Source of the DNA: Planctomycetota bacterium
GTDB lineage: Bacteria > Planctomycetota > Planctomycetia > Isosphaerales > Isosphaeraceae
NCBI GenBank assembly: GCA_021778575.1
Contig: JAJYCH010000390.1
Coordinates: 1 to 5,377, forward strand
Direction: 5' to 3'
DNA length: 5,377 nt
Each line of letters opens with the position of its first letter. Positions within the stretch are counted from its first letter, which is position 1. A program made the position numbers and the translations under genes. Below the pieces are notes generated by a model, which saw only the letters and a list, made by a program, of their open reading frames with translations, searched no databases and was not told where the DNA came from. This document shows, piece by piece, positions 1 to 4,827 of this stretch.

Positions 1-184
1 GTCGTCGGATCGATTGGGTTCGTTTTGCCGGGGTGGGTCGTCGGATCGATTGGGTTCGTTTTGCCGGGGTAAGACCTCTGAGCGATTGGGTTCGTTTTGC
101 CGGGGTAAGACCTCTGAGCGAATGGGTTCGTTTTGGCGGGCTGATCCGTCATGTTGGGCGATTGGGTTCGTTTTGCCCTGGTCT
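1..184. repeat. Tandem array of ~36-bp units built on an ATTGGGTTCGTTTTG core
   Basis: Five core copies start at 13, 49, 85, 121 and 161, giving intervals of 36, 36, 36 and 40 bp. Each core is followed by a CCGGGGT-like tail, exact in copies 1-3 and diverged in 4 and 5. The 10 bases before the core come in pairs: GTCGTCGGAT at 1-10 and 37-46, GACCTCTGAG at 73-82 and 109-118, then an unrelated stretch before copy 5. This pairing suggests stepwise duplication of single units. The array begins at the window edge, so its full size is unknown. Because 36 is a multiple of three, copies 1-4 stay in one frame and read D/E-W-V-R-F in the frame of gene 1. The 40-bp step puts copy 5 into another frame (R-L-G-S-F-C). 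From memory, such elements are scattered through Isosphaeraceae genomes; their function is unknown to me. Confidence 0.9.
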
Positions 185-1235
185 CGTCCTGCTGGCCGCG
201 CTGGCTGGTTGCGACGCGAATGCCCCGCCCCGGTTGGTCGTGGCGACGAGTTGGCCGGTCGAGGATCGCGCGGCAGTCGAATCGATGATTCTCAAACAAT
301 CGGGGACGGCTCAACCGATCGAGTGGATCGGCGTGGTACCTGGCGAATCGCTGGCCCGGACGATTGATCGGCGTGGCGGCGTCGACCTGCTCCTGGGAGC
401 TTCCCGGCCCGAGTTGGACCGGCTCGCACGGGCGGGTCGGCTCGATTCCACCGGTTTCCGTGATGGATCATCCTGGTTTTCGATGGTCCGTCCCGGTTCA
501 AAATTGGGTTCGTTTGGGAAAACGACCGACCCTCGCGACAATCCGGCGGCTCTGGCGGAGGCCCGAGCCATCCTCGAAGCCGACGGTTGGCCGCGCGGTT
601 ACGAGCGACTGGTCCGTCGGTTCATCGCGGATCGGCGGGGTCAGTCTCCTGTCGAAACGAAGCCAACCGAACCATTGCCTCGGGAGTCGATCGCGATCAT
701 CAAGACCGGGCGTCATCTTGACAAGGCTCACGCCTGGGTCGACATTCTGGTCAAGTCCGGGATCGCCCGGCGTGAGCCCGACGACTCGCGAGCCAAGGCC
801 CGGACCGACGCGCTACTTGCCGACCTGCTGGGTGCCGCGTTGATCGACGCCTCGCGCGAGCTTCGCGACGCGGGAGCCGCGCTGGTCGCGTTCAATCATC
901 CGGCCCGAGCCGAAGGGTCGATCGGCGAGCGGCCTCCCTGGCCACCGGCATCGGTCCTGAAACTGCGCGACGGCCCGAGCGGCGAGGTGCTGGTCGAGAC
1001 CCTGCTCGAACAGGTTGCACCCGATCGCGCGGCGCGCGACTGGCTTCGAGAAAGCTGGTCCAGGCCCCGTCGTCCCATTGATGGCGCGGTGCTCGAAGAA
1101 ATCGCCCGGGCCGTAGATGGCCGATTGGTCTATGAGCCACGGTTTCGGGCGTGGCTTCGGGGCGAGTGGACCGCCTGGACCCGCCAGCTTTACCGGCGGG
1201 TCGCTCGCTTGGCGGGAGGTTACGTGCCGTCATGA
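33..1235 (+). CDS. Putative iron(III)-type ABC transporter substrate-binding lipoprotein, start uncertain
   Basis: This probably encodes the cell-surface or periplasmic binding protein of an ABC importer whose ATPase is the next gene. Counting from the GTG at 33, a hydrophobic stretch with lipobox L-A-G-C places the lipidated Cys at residue 60 (codon 210-212). The mature part opens with R-L-V-V-A-T-S-W-P, typical of the first strand of Fbp-like binding proteins. V-D-L-L-L-G-A at 117-123 and A-I-I-K-T-G at 221-226, followed by A-W-V-D-I-L-V, match the pattern of that family. The middle seems short for the family, and residues 250-400 are not recognised. The start is unclear: the frame is open to the window edge, residues 1-50 are largely translated repeat, and no in-frame ATG precedes the lipobox. 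CTG at 141 or TTG at 162 would give a normal-length signal peptide. The gene ends in an ATGA overlap with the ATPase gene. The substrate (iron or other) is inference. Confidence 0.72.
   Translation: MGRRIDWVRFAGVRPLSDWVRFAGVRPLSEWVRFGGLIRHVGRLGSFCPGLVLLAALAGCDANAPPRLVVATSWPVEDRAAVESMILKQSGTAQPIEWIGVVPGESLARTIDRRGGVDLLLGASRPELDRLARAGRLDSTGFRDGSSWFSMVRPGSKLGSFGKTTDPRDNPAALAEARAILEADGWPRGYERLVRRFIADRRGQSPVETKPTEPLPRESIAIIKTGRHLDKAHAWVDILVKSGIARREPDDSRAKARTDALLADLLGAALIDASRELRDAGAALVAFNHPARAEGSIGERPPWPPASVLKLRDGPSGEVLVETLLEQVAPDRAARDWLRESWSRPRRPIDGAVLEEIARAVDGRLVYEPRFRAWLRGEWTAWTRQLYRRVARLAGGYVPS
503..515 (+). repeat. Isolated sixth copy of the repeat core inside gene 1
   Basis: ATTGGGTTCGTTT matches the first 13 bases of the core in the 5' array exactly, then diverges to GGGAAAACG. 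It is translated K-L-G-S-F-G (residues 158-162 region), the same frame as array copy 5 but not copies 1-4. I found no other copy on either strand in the rest of the window. Confidence 0.75.
1214..1220 (+). promoter_or_regulatory. Shine-Dalgarno site for the ABC ATPase, inside gene 1
   Basis: GGGAGGT lies 11 bases before ATG 1232, within the last codons of gene 1. Together with the ATGA stop/start overlap (1232-1235) it fixes the ATPase start at 1232 rather than the upstream in-frame candidate at 1151, and suggests translational coupling. Confidence 0.6.
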
Positions 1236-2380
1236 TCCGGGTTGTGCTCGAAAATCTGGTCAAGCGACACGACGAGGTCGCCATCGTCGACGGTGTCTCA
1301 CTGGAGATTCGCCCGGGCGAGTTGACGTTCCTGCTTGGTCCGTCCGGGTCGGGCAAGACCACGATCGCTCGCTTGATCTCGGGCCTCGACCAGCTTGACG
1401 ATGGCGAGATCTACTTCGATGGACGACTTGTTCACGAGATACCCCCCCAGGACCGCAAGGTCGGGCTCGTTTTCCAGGACGACGCCCTCTGGCCCAGGAT
1501 GACGGTTGCCGAGAATCTGGCTTATCCGCTCAAACTTCGAGGGGTTGCGACCGCGGCCCGCCGCTCGCGAGTGACGGACGTTCTCGGGATCGCTCGGCTC
1601 GAAACCTTCGCCGGTAAGCGTCCCGACGCCCTCTCCAGTTTGCAGCGACAGCGGGTCGCCCTGGCCCGGGCTCTGGTCGATGAGCCGGATCTTTTGATTC
1701 TCGACGACCCGTTCTCAAAGCTCGAAGATCGCGTCCGCAACGAATTCCGTGATGAGATCCGCCGGGTGCTCGCGGAGATCGAGACGACGACGCTCATCCT
1801 GAGTTCGAACCCTCGCGAAGCCCTGTCGCTTGCCGACCAGCTCGCTGTCCTCGATCTCGGTCGGGTCGTTCAGTCGGGAAAACCGAGCGAAGTCTACAAC
1901 CGACCGGTCGATGCCTTCGTGGCCCAGTATCTCGGTCCGATCAACCTGATTCAAGGGCAGGTCGAGTCGACCGACCCCAAGGGCGACCTGGTTGTCCGGA
2001 CCCCGCTGGGTCGGCTGGTTGGCCGTTCCGACGCCGGTTCGCTCCCCTCCGGTTCGCCGGTGACCGTGGCGCTTCGACCCGAGGCACTGGCCATCGGACC
2101 TCACGCTCCGTTTGATGCCAATCGGTTTGCCGCGACGGTCGAACGTCTCGTTTTTCTCGGAGAATTGCGTCAGGTCCACCTTCGAGGAGCGAATGACTGG
2201 CCCGTGATGGCCCTGGCTCTGCAACCGCAATCACAGAGCCTTCGAGAAGGTCAGGGCTTGACCGTGCATGTCAGTCCCGACCACGTCATCGTCCTGCCCG
2301 CTCGTTATGCTCTGAACCCCGAAACGGCGCCGGCCTCGATGCCCCGCCCCATTCCGGCGGCGAACCCAGCCCCCTCGTGA
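1232..2380 (+). CDS. ABC transporter ATP-binding protein, Fbp/Pot/Cys-type importer, with degenerate catalytic motifs
   Basis: This 382-residue protein is the cytoplasmic ATPase of an importer, presumably energising uptake of the ligand bound by gene 1. The nucleotide-binding domain spans about 1-235: Walker A G-P-S-G-S-G-K-T at 36-43, Q-loop Gln at 82 (F-Q-D-D), and R-Q-R-V-A-L-A-R-A-L at 139-148. A TOBE-like domain follows (V-T-V-A-L-R-P-E at 277-284, ending near 356), as in FbpC/PotA/CysA proteins, then a Pro/Ala-rich tail. Length is normal for the group. Three motifs depart from consensus: the signature reads L-S-S-L-Q (134-138) instead of L-S-G-G-Q; the residue after the Walker B Asp158 is Asp159, not the catalytic Glu; and the switch His position is Ser192 (S-S-N for T-H-D). 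Either hydrolysis is slowed or this is a lineage-specific variant. The start is set by the ATGA overlap and an SD site. No permease gene is present in the window. Confidence 0.9.
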   Translation: MIRVVLENLVKRHDEVAIVDGVSLEIRPGELTFLLGPSGSGKTTIARLISGLDQLDDGEIYFDGRLVHEIPPQDRKVGLVFQDDALWPRMTVAENLAYPLKLRGVATAARRSRVTDVLGIARLETFAGKRPDALSSLQRQRVALARALVDEPDLLILDDPFSKLEDRVRNEFRDEIRRVLAEIETTTLILSSNPREALSLADQLAVLDLGRVVQSGKPSEVYNRPVDAFVAQYLGPINLIQGQVESTDPKGDLVVRTPLGRLVGRSDAGSLPSGSPVTVALRPEALAIGPHAPFDANRFAATVERLVFLGELRQVHLRGANDWPVMALALQPQSQSLREGQGLTVHVSPDHVIVLPARYALNPETAPASMPRPIPAANPAPS

Positions 2381-2433
2381 AGTGATCTTGCATGGTGATC
2401 AATATTTTCATGATGATTTAAGAACAATTTCTC
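2381..2433 (+). promoter_or_regulatory. AT-rich spacer before gene 3, possible promoter or operator
   Basis: This 53-bp gap is sharply richer in A and T than its surroundings. It holds an imperfect palindrome, TGATC at 2383-2387 and GATCA at 2397-2401 with a 9-base loop, and GTGATC occurs twice (2382, 2395). TTGCAT (2388-2393) with GATGAT (2412-2417), 18 bases apart, is a weak sigma70-like match. There is no clear Shine-Dalgarno sequence before ATG 2434. Gene 3 may have its own promoter here, or it may simply follow gene 2 in one transcript. Confidence 0.3.
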
Positions 2434-4752
2434 ATGGATATCAGGACCTCGCTGATCCAACTTCGGGTCGAAAGCCCATCACGGCGTCGGATGGAACCGC
2501 CGGTGCCTTCGCTCGGTCCTTATCTGGTTGGCTGCGCACTGGTGGCGGTCGGGGTCGATCTCGGTTCCATTCATCGCGATCAGCATAGCGACTCACTTTT
2601 GAACGTCTTGATCAGTCTCCAGTGCTGGACCCCGTTCGTCTGGGAGCAAGACCGCTACGGGATGCTCATTCCGCTGATCGCCGCGCCGATCCGACATCCC
2701 CTGGGCAACATGTTGGTCCAGGGATTCTTGACGATTTTTGCGGGACTGGCGACGTTCTTCTTGCTGGCGCGATCGGTCTTCCGGACGGCCGCCTATCCGC
2801 TGGTCGGTACACTCGGCGTTGTCTCGTTCCTGATCCTGACCCCGGCCTATTATCGCTTTGAATACCTGGTGGATGCGTCTTATGGAACCAGCCTGGCGCT
2901 GGCTCTCTGGGGATTGTTGCTGGTCGAGCCGGGATCAAGATTTGTTCGATCGTGGTATGGACCCGCGCTCGCGATCGGCCTTCTGGGGCTGGCGCACTGG
3001 GTAAACAGCGTGACGGCGATTTTCCTGGGGCCGCTGGTCTTGATGAATGGACTGACAACGACGCGGTCAAAGATCGCCTGGTTAAATTTGGACGTCGGAA
3101 GTTCGACCACTTCAACCCGGCCCGGATGGTCGCGACTTATCGGCAAGTTTTGGGAATCAGAAACTGTTCGCTCACTGATCGTTCTGGCAATCGGCTATGC
3201 CTTCGGTCAAATCCTCATCGCAATCTGCCCGGATCAACCGACTGACTATTCGGCGTTGCCCTGGACGGCGTGGCCTCAGTCCTGGCGTCGGTTGTTCGTC
3301 GGGAATGTCGAGGGGTTGGGCACGGGTCCGTGGATGGCTGCGTTGGCAATCGAGCTGATCGTCGGTCTGATCTTGCTCGCCCGGCTCGACCGGCAACAAG
3401 CCCTTGTCGTCCTTCAACCGATCGCCAGCCTGCTGGCGACGGCAGTGGTCCTCTGGATTTTGCTCGGGACCCGCACCTGGGTCAAGCTCAACGACTACTC
3501 ATTTCGTTACCTGTTTCCATCGACTCTCTTCGCTCAGACGGCGGTTCTGGGGCTGGCGGTCGCGACGTTTCGGGTCGACGGTCGAGACGATTCGCGAAGC
3601 CGCTGGCTGGTTCCGGTGGGGCTTGTGATCGGTCTGGTCGTCGCGGCCACGGCGACCTATGGCGTTCCCGGACCGGCCGGCGTCCGTCGGGATATCGATC
3701 GGCGCTGCGGAGAAATGACGGCGGACATCCTCGCCAGCCGGAGCACTTGCCTGGCCGGGAGTTACTGGAAGGTCTGGCCGAGCGTTTTCCACGTCAACCT
3801 GGTCCGCCACGAAAGGGGCGACCTTCGGCCGTTCTGGGGTCTCAGCTATCGGTCGTCGCCGAGCTTCCTACTCTGGCGCGACGTGCCTCCCGAACAGGTT
3901 GTGGTCGCGACCGCGAATGGTGACGACCTGAGCGAGACTTTTCTCAAGTCCTATCTTGTTCATAAATATCGGGTTGTGGAGATCCGTCCCACAATCCGCG
4001 TTTATCGCTCGGTTCCCCGCCGCAACCTGGCCCCGCTGCGGCGGGCTGATCGGCCGACTGGCGGCCCGACGACCGCCGGCTCAGGCGACAACCCAGAGCG
4101 GGCAGTCGCGGCGCGTCGCCTCGTTGGCGGCGAACGCGAGCCGGGCGAACGCGAGGATCTCCGGCGAGTCGGCCACGAATCCATCATCGGGGTCGCTGCT
4201 GACCTGGAGCAATTCTTCGAGCCCCTGATCGTCGAGCGGCAGTTCCCAGCGTTCAGCGAGTTCGGCCAGTTCAGTCCGGAGCCCCGGGAGGCTGGCACAA
4301 TGCAGCGGACCACCGGCGGAGAGCGGCAGATTGACCGCCTGAACATGCGCCGGAAGATAGACGCCCCGCCCCTCCGCCCCGAGTGCGAGGAGGTTGGGCA
4401 CCCACTCGCGGCCGAGTTCCGCCGTCGCTCGTTGTTGCAGTTCCGTCCAGCCCGAGTCGACCAGTTCACCGAAGTGGCGAGGGGCCGAGCCTTCCCAGTC
4501 CCCCTCCGCCCCGAAGGCGTGGTCGAGAACCCCGGCGACCTCGGCGGCGAACGTTTCCTCGAATGTCCCTTTCGCTCCCCCCACGGTAAACGACAACCCC
4601 ACGAGACCCCCCTTTCTTCCCGACCGAGTCTGACGACTGGCGGGACAGGTAATGGACGCGGACTTCAGATCGGAACCGATATAAGCGACGATGGGACGGA
4701 TCGACAGGTTGGGACTGGATTCGCCGGGACAGTCGGCGTATTTTGTGAGTGA
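2434..4752 (+). CDS. Polytopic membrane protein, GT-C-glycosyltransferase-like; C-terminal third probably spurious
   Basis: Residues 1-410 contain about nine to eleven hydrophobic segments, for example near 28-44, 93-113, 120-138, 150-164, 175-205, 246-265, 300-316, 326-345, 360-378 and 390-409. The loop after the first segment is rich in charged and aromatic residues (H-S-D-S-L at 51-55, W-E-Q-D-R-Y-G at 70-76). Residues 411-530 look like a soluble extracytoplasmic domain (A-G-S-Y-W-K-V-W-P-S-V-F-H at 441-453). This layout fits GT-C enzymes, which move sugars from polyprenyl-phosphate donors, but I see no decisive motif and the function is a guess. After about residue 530 the sequence becomes Arg/Gly/Pro/Glu-rich, and from residue 550 it is the exact codon-register antisense of gene 4. 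The natural end is probably near 4020-4050. One extra C in the run at 4015-4018 would give a stop at 4047-4049. ATG 2491 (residue 20) is an alternative start; neither has a clear SD. Confidence 0.7.
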   Translation: MDIRTSLIQLRVESPSRRRMEPPVPSLGPYLVGCALVAVGVDLGSIHRDQHSDSLLNVLISLQCWTPFVWEQDRYGMLIPLIAAPIRHPLGNMLVQGFLTIFAGLATFFLLARSVFRTAAYPLVGTLGVVSFLILTPAYYRFEYLVDASYGTSLALALWGLLLVEPGSRFVRSWYGPALAIGLLGLAHWVNSVTAIFLGPLVLMNGLTTTRSKIAWLNLDVGSSTTSTRPGWSRLIGKFWESETVRSLIVLAIGYAFGQILIAICPDQPTDYSALPWTAWPQSWRRLFVGNVEGLGTGPWMAALAIELIVGLILLARLDRQQALVVLQPIASLLATAVVLWILLGTRTWVKLNDYSFRYLFPSTLFAQTAVLGLAVATFRVDGRDDSRSRWLVPVGLVIGLVVAATATYGVPGPAGVRRDIDRRCGEMTADILASRSTCLAGSYWKVWPSVFHVNLVRHERGDLRPFWGLSYRSSPSFLLWRDVPPEQVVVATANGDDLSETFLKSYLVHKYRVVEIRPTIRVYRSVPRRNLAPLRRADRPTGGPTTAGSGDNPERAVAARRLVGGEREPGEREDLRRVGHESIIGVAADLEQFFEPLIVERQFPAFSEFGQFSPEPREAGTMQRTTGGERQIDRLNMRRKIDAPPLRPECEEVGHPLAAEFRRRSLLQFRPARVDQFTEVARGRAFPVPLRPEGVVENPGDLGGERFLECPFRSPHGKRQPHETPLSSRPSLTTGGTGNGRGLQIGTDISDDGTDRQVGTGFAGTVGVFCE
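4016..4045. terminator. 9-bp perfect inverted repeat between converging genes 3 and 4
   Basis: CCCGCCGCA (4016-4024) pairs exactly with TGCGGCGGG (4037-4045) across a 12-base loop. It lies 36 bases past the stop of gene 4 (minus strand) and near the apparent end of gene 3, so it could act on either transcript. There is no T tract on either side, so a classical intrinsic terminator is not supported. In GC-rich DNA a stem of this size can also arise by chance. Confidence 0.3.
4081..4602 (-). CDS. Hypothetical protein, 173 residues, probably cytosolic
   Basis: I do not recognise this protein. It starts at GTG (4602-4600) and stops at TGA (4083-4081). Its codons strongly prefer G or C in the third position and contain no TTA, CTA or TCA. 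The product has an ordinary globular composition with no signal peptide or membrane segment. Acidic and amphipathic stretches include T-E-L-A-E-L-A-E-R-W-E-L (110-121) and a Leu/Glu helix around 126-133. The C-terminal part reads D-P-D-D-G-F-V-A-D-S-P-E-I-L (137-150) and ends in C-P-L-W-V-V-A. The opposite-strand translation looks like a shadow, so this strand is the coding one. The same frame is open upstream to 5253, but that extension is antisense to gene 5. It is convergent with gene 3 and divergent from gene 5. Toxin-immunity or regulatory roles are conceivable but nothing here shows them. Confidence 0.75.
   Translation of the reverse strand: MGLSFTVGGAKGTFEETFAAEVAGVLDHAFGAEGDWEGSAPRHFGELVDSGWTELQQRATAELGREWVPNLLALGAEGRGVYLPAHVQAVNLPLSAGGPLHCASLPGLRTELAELAERWELPLDDQGLEELLQVSSDPDDGFVADSPEILAFARLAFAANEATRRDCPLWVVA
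4607..4615 (-). promoter_or_regulatory. Shine-Dalgarno-like site deciding the gene 4 start
   Basis: On the minus strand AAAGGGGGG precedes the GTG at 4602 by 4 bases, with its AAGG part (4614-4611) 8 bases away. This supports the GTG at 4602 over upstream in-frame starts, whose products would be antisense to gene 5 or lie in the intergenic region. Confidence 0.5.
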
Positions 4753-4812
4753 GTCGATCCGCTCGTCCGAGTTTGCTTCGGCGACGGTCGGTCTGTCAAG
4801 GATCTCCTCGGG

Positions 4813-4819
4813 AAAAGGG
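4813..4819 (+). promoter_or_regulatory. Shine-Dalgarno-like site of the M28 peptidase gene
   Basis: AAAAGGG sits 8 bases before ATG 4828 and supports that start, which is also the one that yields a complete signal peptide. Confidence 0.45.
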
Positions 4820-4827
4820 CCTGATTT

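Larger units (their letters stand above)
4603..4827. promoter_or_regulatory. Divergent intergenic region between genes 4 and 5
   Basis: These 225 bp must carry the start signals for both divergent genes. TATAAG (4680-4685) on the plus strand is a good -10 match but lacks a convincing -35; the overlapping minus-strand TATATC (4683-4678) has only a weak -35 (CTGTCG, 18 bases off). TATTTT (4739-4744) with TGGATT (4716-4721) is a weak plus-strand pair at 17 bases. GGGAC occurs four times (4642, 4693, 4711, 4726), possibly by chance. I see no RNA gene. The nominal stop of the gene 3 frame (4750-4752) also lies here. Confidence 0.4.

Noticed and set aside
1..184. CRISPR-like array
   Set aside because: Unit length is 36 bp with a ~24-26-bp core and only ~10-12 bases between cores, and those bases are shared between neighbouring units. 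CRISPR spacers are longer and unique, and no cas gene is present.
151..288. ATG 151 frame as the true start of gene 1
   Set aside because: It reads through repeat copy 5 but lies in a different frame from the lipoprotein and stops at 286-288. It could be the start only if a one-base error lay between.
1151..1231. Upstream start for the ABC ATPase at 1151
   Set aside because: It would add 27 residues out of frame inside gene 1 before the usual family start. ATG 1232 has an SD site and the ATGA overlap.
3270..3923. Long plus-strand open frame overlapping gene 3
   Set aside because: It is Arg/Gly/Ser-rich and out of frame with the membrane-segment pattern of gene 3, so it is a shadow frame of GC-rich coding DNA.
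4051..4752. C-terminal ~220 residues of the gene 3 frame as a genuine domain
   Set aside because: The composition is Arg/Gly/Pro/Glu-rich with no recognisable fold, and it mirrors gene 4 codon by codon. It is kept only because no earlier in-frame stop exists.
4794..4799. TTGACA on the minus strand as a -35 for gene 4
   Set aside because: The hexamer is perfect, but the sequence 17-18 bases downstream (GCAAAC/CAAACT) is a poor -10, and it lies close to 200 bases from the gene start.
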